Shown piece by piece: positions 54,659 to 62,183 of a stretch of DNA of 64,000 bases. The DNA is taken from NCBI GenBank assembly GCA_026314275.1, contig CP111109.1:3844001-3908000 (forward strand), read 5' to 3'. The stretch comes from JAGOEY01 sp017997515. GTDB taxonomy: Bacteria > Pseudomonadota > Gammaproteobacteria > Burkholderiales > Burkholderiaceae_C. Both the position numbers and the translations under genes were made by a program. A model generated the notes under the pieces. It had not been told where the DNA came from. It searched no databases and was given only the letters and a program-made list of their open reading frames with translations. Positions within the stretch are counted from its first letter, which is position 1. Each line of letters begins with the position of its first letter.

Positions 54659-54991
54659 GTGAAGAACTGGATATTTCTGGCTGTTTCAATCTTTGGCGAG
54701 GTCATCGCAACTTCCGCACTGAAGTCTAGCCATGGATTCACTAGGTTAGTTCCTTCCGTTGTAGTTGTGGCTGGCTACGGGCTTGCGTTCTATTTCTTGT
54801 CTCTCGCGCTCAAGTCCATTCCGGTCGGTATTGCTTACGCTGTATGGGCTGGGCTTGGCATCGTGCTTGTGGCAGCTATTGCTTGGATTTTCCATGGCCA
54901 AAAACTAGACTTCTGGGCGTTCATTGGCATGGGACTTATCGTCAGTGGCGTCGCCGTTCTAAACCTGCTATCCAAGGTCAGCGCACATTGA
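54659..54991 (+). CDS. qacE: SMR-family quaternary ammonium/cation efflux protein, QacE-like
   Basis: 110 residues from GTG 54659, preceded by AGAGGAGA; QacE is exactly 110 residues. Four membrane helices; the family's essential membrane glutamate lies in IFGEVIATSALKSS (residue 13 or 14). The sequence follows QacE closely (VIATSALKSS, AFYFLSLALKSIPVGIAYAVWAGLG, GMGLIVSGVAVLNLLSK) with scattered substitutions. Multidrug efflux of lipophilic cations such as quaternary ammonium disinfectants is the family role. Lower GC than its neighbours, as expected for a mobile cassette gene. Full length, unlike the clinical qacE-delta-1. Confidence 0.92.
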   Translation: MKNWIFLAVSIFGEVIATSALKSSHGFTRLVPSVVVVAGYGLAFYFLSLALKSIPVGIAYAVWAGLGIVLVAAIAWIFHGQKLDFWAFIGMGLIVSGVAVLNLLSKVSAH

Positions 54992-55001
54992 CCGGGTTGG
55001 C

Positions 55002-55061
55002 ATCTAACAATTCATTCAAGCCGACGCCGCTTCGCGGCGCGGCTTAATTCAGGCGTTGAAC
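55002..55061 (+). repeat. attC: attC site (60-bp type) of the qacE-like cassette
   Basis: R'' ATCTAAC, then L'' ATTCAAGC, a GC-rich stem GCCGCTTCGCGGC-type tip, L' GGCTTAATT and R' GTTGAAC. L''/L' pair with one extra base, the usual extrahelical cue. To memory it is nearly the same as the attC of aadA-type clinical cassettes, so probably from the mobile cassette pool. Confidence 0.9.
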
Positions 55062-55204
55062 ATCCAGTCTCAAAAGTAGGCAGTAGCAGTTCTTAGCCGA
55101 AAGCCGCCAAGCGGCCTGTATCCACGTTGCCCCTTTGCTTCGCTTGAGCGTTGCGTCGCTAGGCCTTTGCGAACAACATTGCGGCCCATGGTGGGCATAG
55201 ACAA

Positions 55205-56103
55205 CTACCCCCGTGACTCTTCCAGCAGCTTGACCAGCGTATGCATCACCCGGTTCACCGGCGTCGCAATACCCAACACCTCCCCACGCCGCAGCACGTA
55301 GCCGTTCAAATGGTCAATCTCGCTGCGTTTGCCGCGTGCCAGGTCTTGCGCGGTGGATGACAACTGCTGCGGCATGGTCTGCGCGATACGTTCCACGGCC
55401 TGCCACACGTCGCCGGGCACGGTGATGCCATCGGCCTGGGCCACGGCCAGGCATTCGTTTACCAGGTCGCGGATCACGTCCTGCACACCCTCGCCCTGCA
55501 CCAACTGGCCGTAGGGCTGCTGGGTGATGGCGGACAAGGCGTTGTAGGCGCAGTTGAGGATGAGTTTGGCCCAGAGTGCGCCTTCGACGTTGCTGGAGAT
55601 GTCGGTGGGCACACCGGCTGCGACCAGCAGGGCTGCGGCGTCTGCGGTGGTCGTTGAGGCGGCAATGACCAGCTCCCCCGGCCGTTGTGTTTGACGTGAC
55701 CGGGGCCGGGCATTTCGGTGGCGACGTACACCACGGATGCGGCCACCTCCTGGTCGGGCAGCGTGGCCTGCAGGCGCACGGCGTTGTCTACGCCGTTTTG
55801 CAGCGACAGCACCAGCGCACCGGGCAACAAATACGGGCGGATGGCGGCAGCGGCGCTTTCGGTGTCGGTGGACTTGACGCAGAACAGCACCAGCGTGGCA
55901 CCGGCCACGGCGCGGGGTTCTGCGCTGGCCTGCAGGCGCACATGTTCCTTGAAGCTTTGTGTGTCGAGCAGCAGGCCGTCGCGCTGGATCGCGTCCACAT
56001 GGTTCGGCCTGCCGATCAAGGTCACGTCGTGGCCCGCACGCGCCAGCATGCCGCCGTAATAACAACCGACTGCACCGGCACCCATGACTGCAATTTTTGC
56101 CAT
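55205..56103 (-). pseudogene. panE: 2-dehydropantoate 2-reductase, single-base frameshift
   Basis: From ATG 56103 the N-terminal NADP domain reads MAKIAVMGAGAVGCYYGGMLARAGHDVTLIGR and continues to GPGHVKHNGRG at about 55680; the rest of the enzyme (ELVIAASTTTADAAALLVAAGV, LWAKLILNCAYNALSAITQQPYG, GKRSEIDHLNGYVLRRGE) is in the next frame down to 55205. One extra G in the run GGGGG at ~55676-55680 would rejoin the two into ~299 residues. The enzyme makes pantoate for coenzyme A. As with the dehydrogenase at 20.8 kb the lesion is in a homopolymer, so either a fresh pseudogene or a sequencing error. Confidence 0.92.
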
Positions 56104-56127
56104 TGTCTTTTCCCTTGTTGACGGGTT

Positions 56128-56958
56128 TTACGTTGCTGGCAGCCGCGCCACCAGCGCCGCCAGTGTCTCCCCCACCGGCTGCGCCACCTTGAGGGTGAAC
56201 AGGTCGTCGGCCCGCGTGCGCCCCAGGTTCACCGCGGCAATGGGTTTGCCCGCAGCCGCGGCAGCCTGCACAAAGCGGTAGCCTGAATACACCATCAGCG
56301 ACGAGCCAGCCACCAGCATGGCGTCGGCTTCTTCGAGTGCGGCAAAGGCTGCGGTGACACGGTCCTTGGGCACGGTCTCGCCAAAGAAGACCACGTCGGG
56401 CTTGAGCATGCCGCCGCACAGCGGGCAGTCGGGCACGTCGAAGCGGCTGAAATCCAGGCCGTCCAGGTCGGCGTCGCCGTCGGGTGCGGCCTTCGCCTCC
56501 AGCGCGGCCCAGTGCGGGTTGCGCTGGCGCAGTTCCACCTGCAGCGCGTTGCGGGGCGTGCGGGTTTCGCAACCCATACAACGCACGGTGTCCACGCGGC
56601 CATGCAGGTCGATGGTGTGCTGACTGCCTGCGGCGCTGTGCAGTCCATCGACGTTTTGCGTCAGCAGCAGCTTGGTGCGCCCGGCAGCTTCCAGTTGCGC
56701 CAGCGCATGGTGGGCAGCGCCGGGCCGTGCATGCGCCATCGTGGGCCAGCCGACCAGGCTGCGCGCCCAGTAGCGGCGGCGCGTGGTGTCGTCACCCGTG
56801 AAGGCCTGGAAGGTGACGGGCGCCGGGCGCATCCAGTCGCCGTTGCCGTCGCGGTAGGTGGGGATGCCCGATTCAGCGCTACAGCCCGCGCCGGTCAGCA
56901 CGAAGAGCCGGGGGTGGCGGGTGGCGAAGTCGGTAAGTGCGTCGGTGGCTGCGTGCAT
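56128..56958 (-). CDS. Sir2-family NAD-dependent protein deacylase
   Basis: 276 residues. Sirtuin motifs: FVLTGAGCSAESGIPTYRD, LLTQNVDGLHSAAGS, the catalytic His in IDLHGRVDTVRC, zinc cysteines in RCMGCETR and CPLCGGMLKPDVVFFGE, and LVAGSSLMVYSG, VNLGRTRAD. Removes acyl groups from lysines with NAD+, for example to activate acyl-CoA synthetases. Stop is 24 bases before the frameshifted panE gene; possibly one transcript. Confidence 0.95.
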   Translation of the reverse strand: MHAATDALTDFATRHPRLFVLTGAGCSAESGIPTYRDGNGDWMRPAPVTFQAFTGDDTTRRRYWARSLVGWPTMAHARPGAAHHALAQLEAAGRTKLLLTQNVDGLHSAAGSQHTIDLHGRVDTVRCMGCETRTPRNALQVELRQRNPHWAALEAKAAPDGDADLDGLDFSRFDVPDCPLCGGMLKPDVVFFGETVPKDRVTAAFAALEEADAMLVAGSSLMVYSGYRFVQAAAAAGKPIAAVNLGRTRADDLFTLKVAQPVGETLAALVARLPAT

Positions 56959-57009
56959 GCCCTGAGCATACGGGGAACAGGAATCCGCTGTGGGGGCTGG
57001 GAATTTAAG

Positions 57010-57066
57010 AAAAACAGGCCTCTAGCGCACGCTGCACCTGCGCCACCAGCTACTTTTTTTATAGCA
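57010..57066 (-). repeat. Dispersed palindromic repeat, copy 9 (between the 2'-5' ligase-like and sirtuin genes)
   Basis: Minus-strand copy: GTAGCTGGTGGCGC, then GTGCGCTAGAGGCCTGTTTT. One of the closest to consensus; intergenic. Confidence 0.78.
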
Positions 57067-57086
57067 ATTACCACACACCCAGCAGA

Positions 57087-57743
57087 TCAGGATGGTGTGT
57101 GCAGCAGGTGTGTGTGGCACAGCTGCAGCGGCCCGCCCAGCACACGCGCCTCGTACCGCGCAAAGTGGATGCGTTCCACCCGCAGCGGAATGGGCTTGTG
57201 GTTTGCAAAAGACTGCAACTTGCCCGTCACCAGCTCTTTGTCGAATGCCCCGCTGTACAGGCCCACCGTGAGGTGCGGCACGTAGGTATTCTGGCGAATT
57301 TCGCGTGTGCCCTGCCCCAGCACGTGGCGCAGCGGGGCCAGGCCGTTGTCCGGGTCACCCACACGCAGAAACACGGCGGAATCAAAACTGTCGATGGCAC
57401 CGATCTGCAGTGTGAAGGGCTCCAGCTGCAGAGCCTGCAACGCAGCTTGCTGGGCGGCCAGCATGTCCGGGGTGAAGTCGTCGCCATGCGCCACCACGTC
57501 GGCCATAAAGCCGCAGACAAACAAGGTGATGTGCGGCTGGCGCTGGTGGTGCACCAGCAGTGGCGCCAGATGGGCCTGCGCCTGCGTGATACGTTCACGC
57601 ACCGCACCCACATCGGCATCAATCAACCACACGCCATAGTGCATGCGGCCCAGGTGCCATTCGGGGTAGTCGCGGTCCTCCTGCGGCAGGGTGCGACCCG
57701 CGGCAGAGAACTGCCAGCCTGGGCTGCGTTCGCGTGTGGTCAC
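57087..57743 (-). CDS. 2'-5' RNA ligase/cyclic phosphodiesterase-like protein
   Basis: 218 residues from GTG 57743, which overlaps the stop of the GNAT gene (GTGA). The two HxTx motifs of the 2H phosphoesterase superfamily are present: HITLFV (~90) and HLTVGL (~160), which form the catalytic pair. Members hydrolyse 2',3'-cyclic phosphates or ligate RNA 2'-5'; the specific substrate is not known. N-terminus (MTTRERSPGWQF) is free of signals. Confidence 0.82.
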   Translation of the reverse strand: MTTRERSPGWQFSAAGRTLPQEDRDYPEWHLGRMHYGVWLIDADVGAVRERITQAQAHLAPLLVHHQRQPHITLFVCGFMADVVAHGDDFTPDMLAAQQAALQALQLEPFTLQIGAIDSFDSAVFLRVGDPDNGLAPLRHVLGQGTREIRQNTYVPHLTVGLYSGAFDKELVTGKLQSFANHKPIPLRVERIHFARYEARVLGGPLQLCHTHLLHTPS

Positions 57744-58048
57744 ACCTGGAAGGCCCGGCGCACCTCGGGTTTGACGAGGTCGATGTACTCGGGGTGTTTG
57801 TGGATATAACCCGCGATGAATTTACACACCGGAATGGCCCACACGCCTTTGGCTCGCACATCGTCCAATGCGTACCGCGCCAGCTTGGAGCCCAGGCCCT
57901 GGCCTTCAAAGGCGGGCAGGATCTCGGTGTGGGTGAACAGCACCGCGCCCTCCAGCAGGTTGTATTCGGCAAAGCCGGCCAGCACACCGTCCACATGGAT
58001 CTCGTAGCGGTGGCTGTCAACGTTGTTCTGCAGTGTTGCTACACCCAT
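57740..58048 (-). CDS. GNAT-like N-acetyltransferase (YjdJ type)
   Basis: 102 residues from ATG 58048. Short GNAT-fold protein of the YjdJ/DUF4956-like acyl-CoA family: NNVDSHRYEIHVDGVLAGFAEYNLLEGAVLFTHTEILPAFEGQGLGSKLARYALDDVRAKGVWAIPVCKFIAGYIHKHPEY. The acetyl-CoA loop is EGQGLGSKLA. Substrate unknown; likely co-expressed with the phosphoesterase-like gene because their codons overlap. The longer upstream frame enters the 162-bp palindrome and is not genuine. Confidence 0.88.
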   Translation of the reverse strand: MGVATLQNNVDSHRYEIHVDGVLAGFAEYNLLEGAVLFTHTEILPAFEGQGLGSKLARYALDDVRAKGVWAIPVCKFIAGYIHKHPEYIDLVKPEVRRAFQV

Positions 58049-58093
58049 GGTGTTGGTCCTTTCTTGCGGCAGGGCTGCCGCTAAACTTGGTAG

Positions 58094-58255
58094 GAGCCTA
58101 TCGGACTTGGGGCGTCGATCAGCGAAAATCGGCCCCAGCGAGGACAGTTTTTGCCGAATTTGCAGGCCCATAGCCCCGCTATGGGTCAAAAAGACGGTGA
58201 AAAATGGACCGCTGCGGCCGATTTGCAGCCGACGCTCCCCAAGTCCGACAGGCTC
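58094..58255. repeat. 162-bp near-perfect palindromic element (MITE-like)
   Basis: Terminal inverted repeats of 19 bases, GAGCCTRTCGGACTTGGGG, with a single mismatch, and similarity continues through both arms to a central hairpin CCCATAGC-CCC-GCTATGGG at about 58169-58188. It encodes nothing evident. Situated between the divergent GNAT and molybdate transporter genes, only 20 bases before the transporter ATG, it would form a large RNA stem in either leader. Confidence 0.85.
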
Positions 58256-58275
58256 TAAAACCCAAGAATACCCGC

Positions 58276-59421
58276 ATGCCCACCCCACCCCCACCACCCA
58301 ACCGCTATGACCGCCAGGAATGGGCGGGCGCGCTGGGGGACCTGGGCACACTGATGCCATTTGTGATTGCATACGTCAGTGTGCTGAAGATGAACCCGTC
58401 GGGCATCCTGTTTGCGTTTGGTGTGTGTATGGTGGTGTGCGGCTGGTACTACCGCACGCCCTTCCCGGTGCAGCCCATGAAGGCCGCTGGCGCGGTGCCC
58501 ACCACCCAGGCAGCACAAACGGTGGTGATCACCCAGGGCGCGGTGCATGGCGCGGCGCTGGTGACTGGGCTGATCTGGCTGGTGCTGGGCACCACCGGGC
58601 TGGCGCAGCGCATCACCCGCTGGGTGGCACCGGCCGTGTCACAGGGCATCGTGTTTGGCCTGGGCCTGGCTTTCATGCTGCAGGGCACGCGGCTGATGGC
58701 GCAGCAGTGGGCCCTGGCGGGCACCGGCCTGCTGGTGGCGCTGCTGATGGCCCGCAGCAAACGCCTGCCGGGCATCTTTCTGCTGCTGGCCATGGGCGTC
58801 TGCTGGACGGCGCTGACGCGGCCCGAGCTGCTGGAGCAACTCACCGCCACGCCTTTGGCCTGGCAATGGCCGCAGTGGAGCTGGGGCAGCATCGGCTGGG
58901 ACGACCTGGTGGTGGGGGCCGTCTTCCTGGCCCTGCCCCAGGTGCCGCTGACGCTGGGCAATGCGGTGATCGGCATCCGCGAAGAAAACAACCGCCTGTT
59001 CCCCGACCGCCCGGTGACCGACCCACAGGTGGCCACCTCCACTGGAATGATGAATGTGTTCAGCTCGGCCGTGGGTGGTGTGCCCATGTGCCACGGCGCG
59101 GGGGGTATGGCCGGGCACATGGCCTTTGGTGCGCGCACTGGCGGCTCGCTGGTGATCCTGGGCAGCACCCTGCTGCTGCTGGCTCTGGTTGCGGGCAACT
59201 CGGTGATGGCGCTGTTTGCCGTGATACCGGTGGCGCTGCTGGGGGTTATCCTGTTCATGACCGGCCTGCAGCTGGCCAGCGGCCCCCTTAGCCAAGCGCG
59301 TGACGCCCAGGCCAGCACCGTGTTTCTGGTGACGGCGGGGCTGTCGGTGTGGAACGTGGGGGTGGGGTTTGTAGCGGGCATGTTGCTGCATGCGTTGATG
59401 CAGCTGCAAGCCCGGCGCTGA
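58276..59421 (+). CDS. MOT1-like molybdate/sulfate transporter
   Basis: 381 residues from ATG 58276. About ten membrane helices. Motifs of the MOT1 (SulP-related) molybdate permeases: GDLGTLMPFVIAYVSVLKMNPSGILFAFG, FPVQPMKAAGAVP, LPQVPLTLGNAVIGIREENNRLFPDRPVT, and MCHGAGGMAGHMAFGARTGGS. The last three hold the two conserved polar loops of the oxyanion site. Uptake of molybdate is most likely; sulfate is an alternative. Confidence 0.88.
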   Translation: MPTPPPPPNRYDRQEWAGALGDLGTLMPFVIAYVSVLKMNPSGILFAFGVCMVVCGWYYRTPFPVQPMKAAGAVPTTQAAQTVVITQGAVHGAALVTGLIWLVLGTTGLAQRITRWVAPAVSQGIVFGLGLAFMLQGTRLMAQQWALAGTGLLVALLMARSKRLPGIFLLLAMGVCWTALTRPELLEQLTATPLAWQWPQWSWGSIGWDDLVVGAVFLALPQVPLTLGNAVIGIREENNRLFPDRPVTDPQVATSTGMMNVFSSAVGGVPMCHGAGGMAGHMAFGARTGGSLVILGSTLLLLALVAGNSVMALFAVIPVALLGVILFMTGLQLASGPLSQARDAQASTVFLVTAGLSVWNVGVGFVAGMLLHALMQLQARR

Positions 59422-59424
59422 TTT

Positions 59425-60663
59425 TCAGCCCAGCGCCTGTGCAAAGTCGGCCCGCAGGTCGTCGAAATCTTCCAGCCCGACGGACACCCGCACCAGCCCA
59501 TCTGCAATCCCCATCTCGGCCCGCACTGCGGCACCGGCCTCCCAGAAAATCGTGTGGGCCACCGGAATGATGAGGGTGCGGTTGTCGGCCAGGCCGGTGG
59601 CCTTGATGGGCAGCTGCAGGCGGTCGACAACGTCGAGGCAGCGCTCGGCATCGCGCAACTCAAACGCCATCAACCAGGACCCGGCCTTGAACAGCTTTTG
59701 CGCCTGGGCGTGCTGCGGGTGGGATGGCAGCATGGGGTAATGCACCTTGGCAATCGCCGGGTGCGCCTCCAGGAACTGCGCCAGCGACAGCGCCGTGGCG
59801 CTGGTCTGCGCCAGGCGCAGGGCCAGGGTTTCGGCCCCGGTGCTGATCAGGTGGGCGTGTTGCGACGACAGTGCCGCACCCATGTCACGCAGGCCCTTCT
59901 TGCGTATCTGTGTCAGACCCCATTGCCGTGCGTCACCCTTGCGGTAGCTGGCGGTGATATTGGGAAAGTTGCTCCAGTCAAACAGGCCGGTGTCGATCAC
60001 CGCACCACCGAGCGCATTGCCATGCCCGGCGATGGTTTTGGTGAGTGAGTGCACCACGATGCCCGCGCCCACGTCCTTCGGGCGAAACAGCCAGGGCGAC
60101 AGAATGGTATTGTCCACCACAAACAGCACACCCCGTTCGCGGCACAGCGCACCGATGGCTTCGAGGTCGGGGATCTGGGTGCCGGGGTTGGCCACGGTTT
60201 CGACAAACACCATGCGGGTATTGGGCCGCAGTGCAGCAGCCACGTGGGCTACGGCGGTAGCGTCCACCTTGCTGACTTCGACGCCAAAATCGCCCAGCGT
60301 GCCAAACAGGCTGTTGGTGTTGCCAAACACATAACGGCTGGCCACCACATGGTCACCCGCCCGCAGCAGCGTGAAAAACAGCGCGCTGATGGCACCCATG
60401 CCGGTGGCAAAACACACCGTGCCCACGCCCTGCTCCATACGTGTGAGTTTGGCTTCGAGTGCCGCCGTGGTGGGCGTGCCTTGGCGGGCGTAGTTGTAGC
60501 CCCCTTTGAGCGTGCCCTGGAACACGCCAATCAGATCTTCAACCTTGTCAAAACCGTACTGCACCGAGGTGTGGATAGGCTTGTGTACACCGCCGTGCTC
60601 CACGCCAAAGTCGCGGTCGCCATGTACGACCTCGGTGGTAAATCCTTTTTCCTTACTGTCCAT
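59425..60663 (-). CDS. Cystathionine gamma-synthase family PLP enzyme
   Basis: 412 residues from ATG 60663. Fold-type I PLP enzyme of sulfur-amino-acid metabolism. Seen: HTSVQYGFDKVEDLIGVFQGTLKGGYNYARQGTPTTAALEAKLTRMEQG, FATGMGAISALFFTLLRAGDHVV, FVETVANPGTQIPDLEAIGALCRERGVLFVVDNTILSPWLFRP, and PLP-lysine HSLTKTIAGHGNALGG. The C-terminal FAD... DNRTLIIPVAHTIFWEAG block fits the methionine gamma-lyase/O-acylhomoserine sulfhydrylase side. Exact reaction not resolved. Convergent with the transporter gene after 3 bases. Confidence 0.88.
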   Translation of the reverse strand: MDSKEKGFTTEVVHGDRDFGVEHGGVHKPIHTSVQYGFDKVEDLIGVFQGTLKGGYNYARQGTPTTAALEAKLTRMEQGVGTVCFATGMGAISALFFTLLRAGDHVVASRYVFGNTNSLFGTLGDFGVEVSKVDATAVAHVAAALRPNTRMVFVETVANPGTQIPDLEAIGALCRERGVLFVVDNTILSPWLFRPKDVGAGIVVHSLTKTIAGHGNALGGAVIDTGLFDWSNFPNITASYRKGDARQWGLTQIRKKGLRDMGAALSSQHAHLISTGAETLALRLAQTSATALSLAQFLEAHPAIAKVHYPMLPSHPQHAQAQKLFKAGSWLMAFELRDAERCLDVVDRLQLPIKATGLADNRTLIIPVAHTIFWEAGAAVRAEMGIADGLVRVSVGLEDFDDLRADFAQALG

Positions 60664-60689
60664 AACTTTTCTCAATGTCAAAAATGGGT

Positions 60690-62132
60690 TTAAAGCTCGG
60701 GAGCGATTGATTCTGCGTAATCGTAAAGCGCGCCGAGGATCGCCTCCCCGCGCTCGTCCGCCGTTTCCGACAAGGCGTCGATCTCGCCAAACAACATATC
60801 GATGGTGCGGGCTCCACCCTCGCCTTCAAACAGGCGGGCTGCGCGGTGGTCTTCCCAGCGTTGCGCTTCTTCGGCTGCCAAGGTGTGGGGGAAGTTGCGT
60901 GCGCGGTAACGAAACAGCAGCTCTTCCAGCCGCTCGTCGTCAAAGCCGGTGCGGGCGTGGGCCAGCGCCTCGGGGCTGAGGGTGCGCAGGTGGGTCAGCT
61001 TGCGCCGGTCGGTGTTGCCCACAAAACCGCCGTACAAATCCTCGTCCACATCGGCTGCGCCCTCTGCCGGGCGGTGGAACACCTGGGGCCAGATGCCACT
61101 CATGTCGGGCAGGTCACGCGCAGTGGCGGCGTGCACCAGGGCAGCGTCCATGTCGATGTTCCAGCGGGTGACCATGGCCGGACTCAGGGTTTTGAGGTTG
61201 CCCACCACCATCGGGGACTTGTTCAGGTGGATGGTTTTGATGGGCAGGCGCTGCATGCCTTCAGGCAAGGCGTCGCGTTTGCTGAACATGCGCAGGCGCA
61301 GGGTGTCTACATCCAGCGTGGCCAGTTCACGCGGGTCGTGGGCCAGGTCCCAGGCGATCAGCTCATTTTTGTTGGTCGGGTGGCTGTCCAGCGGCCACAT
61401 CACGGCCAGGCAACCGCGTTCGGCCGGGAACATGCCGGATACATGCAAAAAGGGTTTAGCCGTGTCGGCCGTGGCGGGCAGGCCCAGCTCGGCGGCGACC
61501 CGGTCTTTCTTGTGCAGGGCCAGTGCAAAGTCGAACAGCTTGGTGTTGTGCTGGCGGATCAGCCGCGCCAGGGCAATGGTGGCGCGCACGTCGGAGAGCG
61601 CATCGTGCGCCGCCTCGTGCACCAGGCCGTTGGCTTTGGCCAGGTCTTCCAGCTTGAAGCTGGGCGAGCCGTCTTCCTTTTTGGGCCAGGTGATGCCGTC
61701 GGGCCGCAGCGCGTAGGCCATACGCACCACGTCCAGCAAGTCCCAGCGCCCACACTGGTTTTGCCACTCGCGCGCGTACGGGTCGATCAGGTTGCGCCAG
61801 AACATGAAGCGCGTGATCTCGTCGTCAAACCGGATGGTGTTGTAGCCCACACCAATGGTGCCGGGCTCCGAGAAAACCTGTTCGATCTGCGCTGCAAAGG
61901 CGTGTTCGGGCACACCCATCTCAAGGCACTGCTGCGGTGTGATGCCGGTGATCAGGCAGGACTGCGGATCGGGCAGAAAGTCGGGGGCTGGCTGGCAATA
62001 GACCATCAGCGGGTCGCCGATTTCGTTCAGCTCGGCGTCGGTGCGGATGGCGGCAAACTGCGCGGGGCGGTCGCGGCGCACGTTGGCACCAAAGGTCTCG
62101 TAGTCGTGCCAGAGAAAAGTGTGGGTGGACAT
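60690..62132 (-). CDS. sbcB: Exodeoxyribonuclease I
   Basis: 480 residues from ATG 62132. 3'-5' single-strand exonuclease (DEDD) acting in recombination and mismatch repair. Exo I motif TFLWHDYETFGANVRRDRPAQFAAIRTD, Exo II YNTIRFDDEITRFMFWRN, Exo III HDALSDVRATIALARLI, and an SH3-like/helical C-terminal half (LHLNKSPMVV, NTDRRKLTHLRTLSPEALAHARTGFDDERLEELLFRYRARNFP) typical of SbcB. Ends YDYAESIAPEL. 26 bases upstream of the PLP enzyme gene on the same strand. Confidence 0.96.
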   Translation of the reverse strand: MSTHTFLWHDYETFGANVRRDRPAQFAAIRTDAELNEIGDPLMVYCQPAPDFLPDPQSCLITGITPQQCLEMGVPEHAFAAQIEQVFSEPGTIGVGYNTIRFDDEITRFMFWRNLIDPYAREWQNQCGRWDLLDVVRMAYALRPDGITWPKKEDGSPSFKLEDLAKANGLVHEAAHDALSDVRATIALARLIRQHNTKLFDFALALHKKDRVAAELGLPATADTAKPFLHVSGMFPAERGCLAVMWPLDSHPTNKNELIAWDLAHDPRELATLDVDTLRLRMFSKRDALPEGMQRLPIKTIHLNKSPMVVGNLKTLSPAMVTRWNIDMDAALVHAATARDLPDMSGIWPQVFHRPAEGAADVDEDLYGGFVGNTDRRKLTHLRTLSPEALAHARTGFDDERLEELLFRYRARNFPHTLAAEEAQRWEDHRAARLFEGEGGARTIDMLFGEIDALSETADERGEAILGALYDYAESIAPEL

Positions 62133-62183
62133 GGTGGCAAAAAACAAGTCAGTGAAGCAAGGCAAAAACAAGCCGTGTTGTGG

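Larger units (their letters stand above)
53405..55061. mobile_element. Single-cassette integron
   Basis: Complete layout: intI (minus), LexA-boxed promoter, attI-like region, a single gene cassette on the plus strand (54543-55055) carrying a qacE-like gene, and its attC. The cassette's first seven bases GTTAGAT and the attC R'' site ATCTAAC are exact complements, as expected of an integrated cassette. No transposition genes, sul1 or tni genes border it, so it looks chromosomal. Confidence 0.88.

Noticed and set aside
53405..55061. Calling it a class 1 integron
   Set aside because: Integrase clearly differs from IntI1, qacE is full length, and sul1, orf5 and tni genes are absent.
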